From Blastococcus tunisiensis (GTDB taxonomy: Bacteria; Actinomycetota; Actinomycetes; Mycobacteriales; Geodermatophilaceae), in NCBI RefSeq assembly GCF_900112815.1, contig NZ_FOND01000002.1, positions 276,551 through 340,550 on the forward strand: a DNA stretch of 64,000 nucleotides, written 5' to 3'. The notes under the pieces are model-generated. The model saw only the letters and a list, made by a program, of their open reading frames with translations. It made no database searches and was not told the DNA's origin. Each line of letters opens with the position of its first letter. The stretch's first letter is position 1. Positions 44,952-53,405 of this stretch are shown here, piece after piece. The position numbers and the translations under genes were made by a program.

Positions 44952-45884
44952 ATGACCAGCCTTTCCCCGCGTCCGGCGCGCAAGGCCGTCATCCCCGTCG
45001 CGGGGATGGGCACCCGCTTCCTCCCCGCCACCAAGGCCGTGCCCAAGGAGCTGCTCCCGGTCGTCGACCGGCCGGCGCTGCAGTACATCGTCGAGGAGGC
45101 CGCCCGCGCGGGGCTGCCCGAGGTGCTCATGGTCACCGGCCGCAACAAGGCCGCCATCGAGGACTTCTTCGACCGCCACCCGGAGCTGGAGACGGCGCTG
45201 GAGAAGAAGGGCGACGACAGCCGGCTGGCCTCGGTGCACGAGTCCACCGACGTCGCGCAGGTCCACTTCGTCCGGCAGGGCGAGGCGAAGGGCCTGGGCC
45301 ACGCCGTGCTGCAGGCCGCCGCCTTCGTCGGGGACGAGCCGTTCGCGGTGCTGCTCGGCGACGACCTCATCGACGCCCGCGACCACCTGCTCGAGCAGAT
45401 GCTCGCCGTGCAGGCCGAGCACGGCGGCTCGGTGATCGCCCTGCTAGACGTCGGCCGGGAGAACATCGACAAGTACGGCGCCGTGGCGGTCGAGCCCGGT
45501 GCCTCCCCGGCCGCCGGCGGCGACGAGGTGGTCCGGGTGACCGGCCTGGTGGAGAAGCCGCCGGTCGACGAGGCGCCCAGCAGCCTGGCGATCATCGGCC
45601 GGTACGTCCTTTCGGCGTCGGTCTTCGACGTCCTGCGGGAGACCGCCCCGGGCCGCGGCGGGGAGATCCAGCTGACCGACGCGCTGGCCACCCTCGTCGA
45701 GCGCGGCGAGCCGGTGCACGGCGTCGTCTTCAGCGGGCGCCGCTACGACACCGGCGACCGGCTGGACTACCTCAAGGCCGTCGTCCGCCTGGCCTCCGAG
45801 CGCGACGATCTCGGCGAGCCGTTCCGCGAGTTCCTGCGGAACTTCGTCGCGGACCTGCCCGACGAGGGCGCGTCGTCGTCCTGA
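44952..45884 (+). CDS. galU: UTP-glucose-1-phosphate uridylyltransferase
   Basis: Makes UDP-glucose from UTP and glucose 1-phosphate for envelope polysaccharides and trehalose. The 310-residue protein has the nucleotide-binding KAVIPVAGMGTRFLPATKAVPKELLPVVDRPALQYIVEEA and the downstream VEKP block (TGLVEKPPVDEAPSSLAIIGRYVLS). RYDTGDRLDYLKA closes the active site. It is the first gene of the conserved galU-glp-rimJ-glpR cluster seen across Actinobacteria, with ATG at 44952. Confidence 0.96.
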   Translation: MTSLSPRPARKAVIPVAGMGTRFLPATKAVPKELLPVVDRPALQYIVEEAARAGLPEVLMVTGRNKAAIEDFFDRHPELETALEKKGDDSRLASVHESTDVAQVHFVRQGEAKGLGHAVLQAAAFVGDEPFAVLLGDDLIDARDHLLEQMLAVQAEHGGSVIALLDVGRENIDKYGAVAVEPGASPAAGGDEVVRVTGLVEKPPVDEAPSSLAIIGRYVLSASVFDVLRETAPGRGGEIQLTDALATLVERGEPVHGVVFSGRRYDTGDRLDYLKAVVRLASERDDLGEPFREFLRNFVADLPDEGASSS

Positions 45885-45913
45885 CCGGGTCCGGCAAGGG
45901 CACCATCGCAGGG

Positions 45914-47365
45914 ATGAACGGTTCGTTCGACGGCGAGGGCGGCGTGGCCGGTGCGCACCGGGACACCGCACAGGTCGACATGTCGATGGCGCCACCCCGG
46001 GCGAGCGGCCCGGTGGGGGTGCCGGGCGCGCGGCTGGTGACCCCGTCCCCCACCGCGGCGAGCCGCCCGGTCCCGGGACCGCGCGACGTCGTCGACGGGC
46101 CCATCCCGCTGCCGACCACCGAGTCGGTCCCGCTGGACCTGATCTGCACCGTCGAGCGCCACCTGGACGAGATCCTGGCCGCGGTGCCCCAGCCGCACCC
46201 CATCGAGCTCGCCGTCCTCGACGCGCAGGGGCTGCTCTGCGCCGAGGAGGTGGAGAGCCGGCGCGCGCTGCCTGCCTTCGACCAGGCGGCGCTGGACGGG
46301 TACGCCGCCCGGGCCGACGACGTCGAGGCCGCGACCCCGCAGGTGCCGGTCGAGCTCGCCGTGGTCGGGGAGACCGTGGCCGGGGCGGGCGCCGAGGCGT
46401 CGATCGGCCCCGGCCTCGCCGTCAAGGTGGCCGCCGGCGCGATGCTGCCGACCGGGGCCGACGTCGTCGTCCCCGCCGTGTGGACCGACCAGGGCACGGT
46501 GCGGGTCGCCGTGCAGTCCGGGCCGCCGCCGGGCGGCTACGTCCGCCGCACAGGTGAGGACGTCGCGCCCGGTGACGTCGCGGTCCAGGTGGGCACGCCG
46601 ATCGGGCCCGCGCAGATCAGCCTGCTGGCGGCCGTCGGACGCGAGCGGGTGCTGGTCCGCCCGCGGCCCCGCATCGCCGTTCTCTCCGCCGGCACGGAAC
46701 TGGTCGACATCGGCACTGCGCCGGCGCCGGGCCAGGTGGTCGACGTCAACAGCTACGCCCTCGCCGCGGCCGCCCGGGACGCCGGGGCCGAGGCCTACCG
46801 GTCGGGCATCCTGCCGACCGACCCGCGGCGGCTCGGCGAGGTGCTGGAGAGCCAGCTGCTGCGCAGCGACCTCGTGCTGATCGCGGGCACCTTCGCCACC
46901 GACGGGTTCGACCCGGTGCAGGAGGCCCTGGCCACGCTGGGGGACATGCGCTTCCGGCAGGTGACGATGCACCCCGGCCCGGCGCAGGGCTTCGGGCGGC
47001 TGGGCCGGGACGAGATCCCGGTCATCTGCATCCCCGGCGAGCCCGTCGCCGCGCTGGTCGCCTTCGAGGTGTTCGTCCGCCCGGCCATCCGGCTGATGCT
47101 GGGCAAGCGCCAGCTGTTCCGGCGCACCGTGCAGGCGGTGGCCGGGCAGGAGCTGGTGTCCCCGCTGGGGTACCGGCAGTACCTGCACGGCACGGTCATG
47201 CGCCACCCGGACGGCGGCTACGTCGTCGAGCCGGTGGGGGACGGCACGGAGGCGCTGCTGGCCCGCATGGCCCGCGCCAACTGCCTGATCGTCGTCGACG
47301 AGGACGTCACGCAGGTCGCCGCGGGCGGCCTGGTCACCGTGATGCCGCTGCTGCTCGGCGGCTGA
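45914..47365 (+). CDS. glp: Gephyrin-like molybdotransferase Glp (MoeA family)
   Basis: The 483-residue MoeA/gephyrin-fold protein has the MoeA domains LPAFDQAALDGYAARADDV, VAAGAMLPTGADVVVP, YVRRTGEDVAPGDV and IAVLSAGTELVDIG. The C-terminal ICIPGEPVAALVAFEVFVRP is also present. Several catalytic positions of true molybdotransferases are altered (AGTFATDGFDPVQEAL in place of the usual GGVSxG-D stretch). That fits the divisome Glp, which binds FtsZ and the receptor GlpR in Corynebacterium. The ATG is at 45914; the first ~65 residues are Pro/Ala-rich and variable. Confidence 0.9.
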   Translation: MNGSFDGEGGVAGAHRDTAQVDMSMAPPRASGPVGVPGARLVTPSPTAASRPVPGPRDVVDGPIPLPTTESVPLDLICTVERHLDEILAAVPQPHPIELAVLDAQGLLCAEEVESRRALPAFDQAALDGYAARADDVEAATPQVPVELAVVGETVAGAGAEASIGPGLAVKVAAGAMLPTGADVVVPAVWTDQGTVRVAVQSGPPPGGYVRRTGEDVAPGDVAVQVGTPIGPAQISLLAAVGRERVLVRPRPRIAVLSAGTELVDIGTAPAPGQVVDVNSYALAAAARDAGAEAYRSGILPTDPRRLGEVLESQLLRSDLVLIAGTFATDGFDPVQEALATLGDMRFRQVTMHPGPAQGFGRLGRDEIPVICIPGEPVAALVAFEVFVRPAIRLMLGKRQLFRRTVQAVAGQELVSPLGYRQYLHGTVMRHPDGGYVVEPVGDGTEALLARMARANCLIVVDEDVTQVAAGGLVTVMPLLLGG

Positions 47366-47366
47366 G

Positions 47367-47981
47367 CTGGACCCCCTGCACCCCGGCTGGCCGGCGCGGC
47401 TGGCCTGGGGGCCCGTCGAGCTGCACCCCCTCCGGTGGCGGGACGCGGGGGAGTGGAGCCGGCTGCGGCTGGCCAACGAGGGTTGGCTGAGCCCGTGGGA
47501 GCCGACCAGCGCGGTGCCCTGGGCCCAGCGGCACACCCCGGCGGCCTACCGGGCGATGCGCCGTGTGGTCAACGGGCGGGCCCGGCACGGCACCTCGCTG
47601 CCCTTCGCCGTCCGCGTCGAGGGCCGGCTGGCCGGGCAGGTGACCCTGGACAACGTCGTCCGCGGGGCGCTGCGGTCGGGCTACCTGGGCTACTGGATCG
47701 ACCGCGCGGTGGCCGGCCGCGGCATGACGTCGCTGGCCGTCGCGCTGGTCTGCGACCACGCCTTCGGCGACGTCGGGCTGCACCGGGTGGAGGCCGACAT
47801 CCGGCCGGAGAACCTGCCCAGCCAGCGGCTCGTCGAGCGGCTGGGCTTCCAGCGGGAGGGCCTGCTGCGCCGCTACCTGGACATCGACGGCGCCTGGCGG
47901 GACCACTACGCGTACGCGCTGCTGGCCGAGGACGTGCCCGGCGGCGTGCTGGCCTCGTGGCGGCGCGGCATACCAGGCTGA
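47367..47981 (+). CDS. rimJ: RimJ-type GNAT N-acetyltransferase
   Basis: The protein has about 204 residues. A clear N-terminal coding match GWPARLAWGPVELHPLRWRDAGEWSRLRLANEGWLSPWEPT starts right after the glp stop. The acetyl-CoA block is RSGYLGYWIDRAVAGRGMTSLAVALVCDHAF. The end is RPENLPSQRLVERLGFQREGLLRRYLDIDGAWRDHYAYALL. No ATG, GTG or TTG exists in frame before 47514, so a CTG at 47367, with GGCGG 5 bases upstream, is the best start. It likely acetylates a ribosomal protein N-terminus. Confidence 0.85.
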   Translation: MDPLHPGWPARLAWGPVELHPLRWRDAGEWSRLRLANEGWLSPWEPTSAVPWAQRHTPAAYRAMRRVVNGRARHGTSLPFAVRVEGRLAGQVTLDNVVRGALRSGYLGYWIDRAVAGRGMTSLAVALVCDHAFGDVGLHRVEADIRPENLPSQRLVERLGFQREGLLRRYLDIDGAWRDHYAYALLAEDVPGGVLASWRRGIPG

Positions 47982-48134
47982 GCGGTGCCGGTGGCGGACC
48001 GGTCGGGCGACACGCCCCTGTCGTCACACGGGCACCAGAAACCCTCCGCGACACACCGCGCGCCTCCCGGTCCGCACCCGCCCACCTGCTTAACCTCGCC
48101 TCTGCGAGTGACTCATGTGACAGGTGGTGTTCGA

Positions 48135-48833
48135 ATGGGATCGGGCGTGCTCTTGGCCGCTCTGGTCGTGCTGTGGTTCGTCGTGCTGGTGCCCATGGTG
48201 GTGACCCGCGGCGACGCGCAGACCGGCCGGTTGGGGCTGGCTGACTCCGGTCGGACGCTGCAGCGCCGGCGGACGGTGGACCCCGTGGTCCACGCGGACA
48301 CCGAGCGGGTGTCGATCGACCGTGACCTGCTGCGCACCAGTGGTGAGCTGCAGGTGGACGTGCACGCCGTCCGGCGTCGCACCCTGGCGGGCCTCGTGGC
48401 CCTGACCGTGCTGACGCTGGTCGGTGCGCTGGTCTACAGCCCCTGGCTGTGGGTGGCGCAGGGCCTCTTCGACGTCGCCGTCGTCGGCTACGTGCTGGTG
48501 CTGCGCAAGGTCGCGCGCCGCGAGCGGCTCGCCGCCCGCCGCGCCGCCCGTGCCGCCGCTCGTGCGGCGATGCGCACCCCGACGGCGCCGCCCGTCCCGG
48601 TGCAGCGCGAGGCGCCGGCGGTGCACGAGACGGTGGCGCAGGAGGACCTGCCCCAGCTCCAGCACCCCAGCCTCCCGCTGGCCCCGGTGCACGCGTTCCC
48701 GGTCGGCCGGGTGGTCGCCGCCCGCACCCCGGCCCCGGCCGGCTGGCAGCACAGCGCCGTGGTCGGCCTGGACGACGACGACATCGGCTTCGCCGACATC
48801 GACGAGTACCAGCCGCGAGCGGCCAACGGCTGA
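48135..48833 (+). CDS. glpR: Gephyrin-like receptor GlpR (membrane protein)
   Basis: The 232-residue protein has an N-terminal membrane helix (GVLLAALVVLWFVVLVPMVVTRGD, residues ~4-27), a cytosolic loop rich in Arg, and two more helices (about 82-100, 105-122). A long Ala/Arg/Pro C-terminal tail ends DDDDIGFADIDEYQPRA. In Corynebacterium GlpR is the membrane partner of Glp in the division machinery. The ATG at 48135 has AGGTGG nearby, and a 153-bp gap separates it from rimJ. Confidence 0.88.
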   Translation: MGSGVLLAALVVLWFVVLVPMVVTRGDAQTGRLGLADSGRTLQRRRTVDPVVHADTERVSIDRDLLRTSGELQVDVHAVRRRTLAGLVALTVLTLVGALVYSPWLWVAQGLFDVAVVGYVLVLRKVARRERLAARRAARAAARAAMRTPTAPPVPVQREAPAVHETVAQEDLPQLQHPSLPLAPVHAFPVGRVVAARTPAPAGWQHSAVVGLDDDDIGFADIDEYQPRAANG

Positions 48834-48924
48834 GACACCGGCCCTCCTGCCCCCGCCCCGCGCACGTCCGCGGCGGGTCCCGGCAGGAGGGCCACCCGGT
48901 GGTGGCGTCCTCGCGTCGGGACGG

Positions 48925-48930
48925 TAAAGT
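48925..48930 (+). promoter_or_regulatory. Probable -10 box for tRNA-Ala
   Basis: TAAAGT sits 10 bases before the mature tRNA 5' end in otherwise GC-rich sequence. A good -35 is not seen. Confidence 0.4.
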
Positions 48931-48940
48931 CACCGGGGAA

Positions 48941-49014
48941 GGGGCTGTGGCGCAGTCCGGTAGCGCACCTCGTTCGCATCGAGGGGGTCAGGGGTTCAAC
49001 TCCCCTCAGCTCCA
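48941..49014 (+). tRNA. tRNA-Ala (anticodon CGC)
   Basis: The acceptor is GGGGCTG/CAGCTCC with the identity wobble pair G3-U70. The anticodon arm CCTCG-TTCGCAT-CGAGG gives CGC, and the T-arm is GGGGTTCAACTCCCC. It is 74 nt; CCA is not encoded. TAAAGT at 48925-48930 is a fitting -10 box. Confidence 0.97.
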
Positions 49015-49082
49015 CACCTTCACCGCACCAGCCGACGCCGTCGGGGCCACCGCCCCGGCGGCGTTCGTCGTCGGTGGGGCCG

Positions 49083-49871
49083 CTACCGGGCGTTGCGGAA
49101 GTCCGGCGCCCGCTTCTCGACGAATGCCCGCACCCCCTCGCGGCCCTCCGGGTCGGCGGCGGACTCCGCGATGAGCTGCGCCTCGTCGTCCAGCTGCTCC
49201 TCGAGCGTGCGCGTCGCGGCCCGGCGCACCAGCGCACGGGTGCGGACCATCGCCCGCACCGGCCCCGCGGCGATCTCGCGGGCGACCTGCTCGGTCGTCG
49301 CGCGCAGCTCGTCGTCCTCGACCAGCCGCGCCACCAGCCCGGTCAGGTGGGCCTCGGCGGCGGTCAGCGCGCCGTTGGTGAGCATCAGGTCGAGCGCGCG
49401 CGGGGCCCCGAGCGCGCGGGCGAGGGCCCAGGACGTGCCGCCGTCGGGGGAGAAGCCGATCGCGCCGTAGGCCGGCCGGATCTTCGTCGTCCGGGCGCAG
49501 ATGACCAGGTCGCAGGCGCCCATCAGGCCGACCCCGGCCCCCGCCACCGCGCCCTGCACGCCGGCGACGACCGGGACGGGGCAGTGCAGGACGGCGCGGA
49601 TGACCTCGTGCCAGTCGTGCGCCAGCTGCCCGACGAACGCGCTCGGGTCGTCCGCATCGGCGAAGGACCGCACGTCCCCGCCGACGCAGAACCGCGGCCC
49701 CTCGGCCAGCAGCAGGACGACGCGGGTGTGCTCCGGGATCTCGCCGAAGGCCGCCGCCAGCTCGGTGGCCATGGCCGGGGTGAGGGCGTTGCCCGACTCG
49801 GGCCGGTCCAGGGTGATCCGCCAGACGTCGCCGTCGGCCTCGGTGCGCACGGCGGGGCGGTCCTCGGTCAT
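49083..49871 (-). CDS. Enoyl-CoA hydratase/isomerase (crotonase) family protein
   Basis: The 262-residue crotonase fold has VWRITLDRPESGNALTPAMATEL and VVLLLAEGPRFCVGGDVRSFADADD, which holds the first oxyanion-hole region. VVAGVQGAVAGAGVGLMGACDLVICARTTKIRPAYGAIGFSPDGGTSW and the C-terminal EEQLDDEAQLIAESAADPEGREGVRAFVEKRAPDF follow. Glu at the usual second catalytic site is replaced (AIGFSPDGG), so isomerase or other crotonase chemistry is possible. The ATG at 49871 is chosen. Confidence 0.92.
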   Translation of the reverse strand: MTEDRPAVRTEADGDVWRITLDRPESGNALTPAMATELAAAFGEIPEHTRVVLLLAEGPRFCVGGDVRSFADADDPSAFVGQLAHDWHEVIRAVLHCPVPVVAGVQGAVAGAGVGLMGACDLVICARTTKIRPAYGAIGFSPDGGTSWALARALGAPRALDLMLTNGALTAAEAHLTGLVARLVEDDELRATTEQVAREIAAGPVRAMVRTRALVRRAATRTLEEQLDDEAQLIAESAADPEGREGVRAFVEKRAPDFRNAR

Positions 49872-49918
49872 CGTCGTCCCTTCGTCCGGCCGGTCGCCGT
49901 CACCGTACGGGCCACCGG

Positions 49919-51439
49919 TCAGAACCAGGAGGGGAACCACATCCGCAGCAGCCACTCCGGGTGCGACAGCGGCTGGCCGGTGAGCACGGGGTAGAAGAAG
50001 ACGAACGTGGCCGCGACCAGCGCGACGTAGAGGCACACCACGACGAGGCCGACCTGGCGCCGCAGCGGGTCGGCGCCCCGGCCGCCGAGGACGTCCTGCA
50101 GCACCAGCACCACCGCCAGGACGAAGAACGGCACCGCCGGCGCCATGTAGAAGATGAACATCGTCCGGTCCAGGCTGACGAACCAGGTGAGCCAGCCGGC
50201 CGCGATGCCCACCGCCACGGGGATCGCCGCCGGGTCCCGCCGCGCCACGATGCGCCAGCCCAGCCACAGCACCGCCGGGGTGAAGGCGAACCAGAGGGTC
50301 GGCGTCCCGAGCATGAGGATGTAGCGGATCACCTGGTCGCCCGCCGAGTCGGTCAGGCCCTGCGGGTTCCACAGCAGGATGGGCCGGCCGCTTACCAGCC
50401 ACGACCACGGCCCGGATTCCCAGGGGTGCGGCGAGGACAGCTCGTTGTGGAACCGCAGCCACTGGGCGTGCTCGTGCCAGAGCGAGCGGAGCGCGTCCGG
50501 CACCCAGGGGACGGCGGTGTCCGGGTTCTGCTGCGCCCACGCCTTCCCCTGCGAGGTCTCGCCGAGGAACCAGCCGGTGAACGACGACAGGTAGGTGAGC
50601 ACGGGGACGACGGCCAGCGCCCACAGCGCGCCGGGCAGACCGCGGCGGACGGTCGTCCGGGTGGGGCTCGGGACGCCGGCCTCGCGCCAGGCCGCCCGGT
50701 CCCAGAACAGGCTGAGCACCGCGAAGAAGGCGAGGAACCAGACGCCGCTCCACTTCACCGCGCAGGCGCAGCCGAACAGGACGCCGGCCGCGATCCGCCA
50801 GCCACGCGGCCCGATCCGCGCCGGCCCGCCCTGCATGGCCCGCACCCGGGCCCGGACGACGTCCCGGTCCACCACCAGGCAGGCGACGGCGGAGACGACG
50901 AAGACCTGCAGGAAGACGTCGAGCAGGCCGATCCGGGACAGGGTGAAGGAGAAGGCGTCGAGCGCGAGCAGCAGCCCGGCCAGCAGGCCCAGCAGGGTCG
51001 ACCCGGTCAGCCGCCGGGCCAGCCGGACCAGGACGACGACGGCGATCGTGCCGGCCACCGCGGAGGGGAACCGCCAGCCGAACGAGTCGTAACCGAACAG
51101 CTGCTCCCCGGCCGCGATCAGCCACTTGCCCAGCGGCGGGTGGACGATGAAGGAGTAGCCCCGGTTGTACTCGAACCCCCAGGTCAGCAGCTCGTGCGCG
51201 TGGCGTGGGTAGTAGGCCTCGTCGAAGAGCAGGTCCCGCGGGTAGCTGATGCCCCACAGCCGGACGGCGAGCGCCGCCGCGCCGAGCACCGCGGTGAGGA
51301 TCCACGACAGCCGCCGGTCGTCGGGCAGCGGAGCGCGCACGTCCCGCCGCGGGCGGGGAGGGGGCCAGCGTCGGGTGGCGCGGGCCGGTACGGGGCGCCG
51401 CGGTGCCGTCCCCGCCTGCTCGGGAGCCAGCACCGCCAT
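49919..51439 (-). CDS. pmt: Dolichyl-phosphate-mannose-protein mannosyltransferase (Pmt/GT39)
   Basis: The 506-residue GT39 glycosyltransferase puts mannose from polyprenyl-phosphomannose on secreted proteins. The N-terminal loop has FDEAYYPRHA with the Asp-Glu of the active site, followed by HPPLGKWLIAAGEQLFGYDSFGWRFPS. About 10-11 membrane helices and WNPQGLTDSAGD, MLGTPTLWFAF and SLDRTMFIFYMAPAVPFF come later. The ATG at 51439 is chosen. It is divergent from rsmI, the Rv1002c-Rv1003 arrangement of M. tuberculosis. Confidence 0.95.
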   Translation of the reverse strand: MAVLAPEQAGTAPRRPVPARATRRWPPPRPRRDVRAPLPDDRRLSWILTAVLGAAALAVRLWGISYPRDLLFDEAYYPRHAHELLTWGFEYNRGYSFIVHPPLGKWLIAAGEQLFGYDSFGWRFPSAVAGTIAVVVLVRLARRLTGSTLLGLLAGLLLALDAFSFTLSRIGLLDVFLQVFVVSAVACLVVDRDVVRARVRAMQGGPARIGPRGWRIAAGVLFGCACAVKWSGVWFLAFFAVLSLFWDRAAWREAGVPSPTRTTVRRGLPGALWALAVVPVLTYLSSFTGWFLGETSQGKAWAQQNPDTAVPWVPDALRSLWHEHAQWLRFHNELSSPHPWESGPWSWLVSGRPILLWNPQGLTDSAGDQVIRYILMLGTPTLWFAFTPAVLWLGWRIVARRDPAAIPVAVGIAAGWLTWFVSLDRTMFIFYMAPAVPFFVLAVVLVLQDVLGGRGADPLRRQVGLVVVCLYVALVAATFVFFYPVLTGQPLSHPEWLLRMWFPSWF

Positions 51440-51528
51440 GCCTGCAGGGTAGTGACAGGGCACGGCCGGTCCCCGGCGCTCGCGCCCACGCGGCGGGGGG
51501 CCGTGATCGTCGTGGCAGGCTCGGGGGC

Positions 51529-52368
51529 GTGAGCGGACGGCTGGTGCTCGGTGGCGCCCCCCTCGGGCAGCCGGGCGACGTGGGGCCGCGGCTGCGCGAG
51601 GTCATGGCCACCGCCGACGTGCTCGCCGTCGAGGACACCCGCCGGCTGCACCGCCTGGCCTCCGACCTCGGGGTCACGTTCACCGGCCGCGTGGTGACCT
51701 TCCACGAGTCGGTGGAGACGGCCCGCCTGCCCGGGCTCGTGGCCGCTCTCGCCGACGGGGCGACGGTGCTGCTGCTCACCGACGCCGGCATGCCGTCGGT
51801 GTCCGACCCCGGCTACACGCTGGTGCGGGCGGCGATCGAGGCCGGGGTGCACGTCACCTCGGTGCCCGGCCCGTCCGCGGTGACGACGGCGCTCGCGGTC
51901 TCCGGCCTGCCGGTCGACCGGTTCTGCTTCGAGGGGTTCCTGCCCCGCCGCGGCGGCGAGCGGCGGTCGGCGCTGGCCGCGCTGGCCGCCGAGCGGCGGA
52001 CGATGGTCTTCTTCGAGTCGCCGCACCGGCTGGCCGACGCCCTGGTGGACGCCGCGGCGGCCTTCGGGGAGTCCCGGGAGGCGGCGGTGTGCCGCGAGCT
52101 GACCAAGACCTACGAGGAGGTCCGGCGCGGGCCGCTGGCCGAGCTCGCGGAGTGGGCCGCCGCGGGCGTGAAGGGCGAGATCACCCTCGTCGTCGCCGGC
52201 GCGGCCGCGGTCCCGGTGGAGATGGACGCCGCCGCCCTGGCCGCCGCGGTGGCCGCGGAGGAGGCGGCCGGCGTCACCCGCAAGGACGCGATCCGCGCCG
52301 TCGTCGTCCGCACCGGCCTGCCGAAACGGACCGTCTTCGACGCCGTCGTCGCCCACAAGGGCACCTGA
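51529..52368 (+). CDS. rsmI: 16S rRNA (cytidine1402-2'-O)-methyltransferase
   Basis: RsmI methylates the ribose of C1402 in 16S rRNA using S-adenosylmethionine. The 279-residue protein has the tetrapyrrole-methylase fold: LVLGGAPLGQPGDVGPRLREVMATADVLAVEDTRRL, LLLTDAGMPSVSDPGYTLVRAA and VTSVPGPSAVTTALAVSGLP. The RsmI-specific FFESPHRLADAL and CRELTKTYEEVRRGPLAEL are present, and the C-terminal helical domain has RKDAIRAVV. The GTG at 51529 is the only start that keeps the LVLGGAPLG opening at the N-terminus. Confidence 0.95.
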   Translation: MSGRLVLGGAPLGQPGDVGPRLREVMATADVLAVEDTRRLHRLASDLGVTFTGRVVTFHESVETARLPGLVAALADGATVLLLTDAGMPSVSDPGYTLVRAAIEAGVHVTSVPGPSAVTTALAVSGLPVDRFCFEGFLPRRGGERRSALAALAAERRTMVFFESPHRLADALVDAAAAFGESREAAVCRELTKTYEEVRRGPLAELAEWAAAGVKGEITLVVAGAAAVPVEMDAAALAAAVAAEEAAGVTRKDAIRAVVVRTGLPKRTVFDAVVAHKGT

Positions 52369-52470
52369 CTCCTGCGTCCTTGTGCACCATGGGTGGTCAT
52401 CCGGCGCGGATGACCACGCTCAGCGCGCAGCTGTGGACGCCGCCGGTGTCCGTGGGCTGGATCGGCCACG

Positions 52471-53354
52471 GTGATCGGCGTGCGTCCGGCGTCCGTCCCC
52501 CCATCGCTGCGGCGAGACGTCTTCCGCGGGACGGACGCCGTGCGGGCGGGCCTGCTGACGGCGAACCAGCTCCGGGGCGCGACCTGGCGGAGGCTCTTCC
52601 CCGGCGTCTACGTGCACCACGGCGTCCCGGTCACCCATGTCCTGCGCGCGAGAGCTGCGACCGTGCTGCTGCCGGAGGCGGTGGTCACCGGTCGCAGCGC
52701 GGCCGTGCTCTGGGGTGTTCCGCTCGCCGGGCCCGGGGACGACGTGGAGGTGACCGTGCCGCCACGCGCCCACCAGCGCCGCGTTCCCGGGCTGGTCGTC
52801 CGGCGGGCGGTGCTGCCACCGGAGGACCGATGGGGTCGCGGCGGCATCCCGGTGACCACCGCCGAGGCGACGGCCGTGCGGCTCGCCGCCGCGCTCCCGC
52901 ACGACGAGGCGGTCGCGGCCGTGGACCGGATGGTGGCCAGCGGGATCGTCGACCTGGGTCCGGTCCGAGCACACGCGACGCTCGCGCAGGGGCCCGGCTC
53001 GGCGCGTGCCCGCGCGGTCTGCGCCCTGGCCGACGGGTTGGCGGAGTCGCCGCGCGAGACCTGGCTGCGCCTGGCGATCTCCGGGCCGGGCTGCCTCGCC
53101 CTCTCGCCCAGTACCGGATCGTGCACGGTGGGCGCTTCCTCGCCCGGGTGGACTTCGCCTGGCCGGAGCGGAGGCTGGCGGTGGAGTACGACGGGCTGTG
53201 GCACGGCGAGCCCGGTCAGTTCACCCGCGACCGCCGGCGGCTCAACCTGGTGCACGGGGCCGGCTGGCGGGTCGTGTTCGTGACGACCGCGGACCACGAG
53301 GACCCGAGCCGCGTGCTCGCCGAGATCGCATCCGCGCTCGGCATCGTGCGCTGA
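52471..53354 (+). pseudogene. DUF559/AbiEi-like endonuclease-domain protein, frameshifted
   Basis: The N-terminal frame (VFRGTDAVRAGLLTANQLRGATWRRLFPGVYVHHGVPV ... VVTGRSAAVLWGVPL) is the AbiEi-like winged-helix/antitoxin-type region. The DUF559 (Vsr/PD-DExK-like) nuclease core, FAWPERRLAVEYDGLWHGEPGQFTRDRRRLN, and its end run in another frame to 53354. The shift lies at about 53080-53083 (ATCTCCGGGCC). One extra C there would give a continuous ISRAGLPRPLAQYRIVHGG. It is a frameshift or a sequencing error. These genes are often single and of unknown role. Confidence 0.8.
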
Positions 53355-53405
53355 GCGTGGTCATCGGCGTCGAGTGGCCACGCTCACCGCGCAATCGCCG
53401 AGCGC

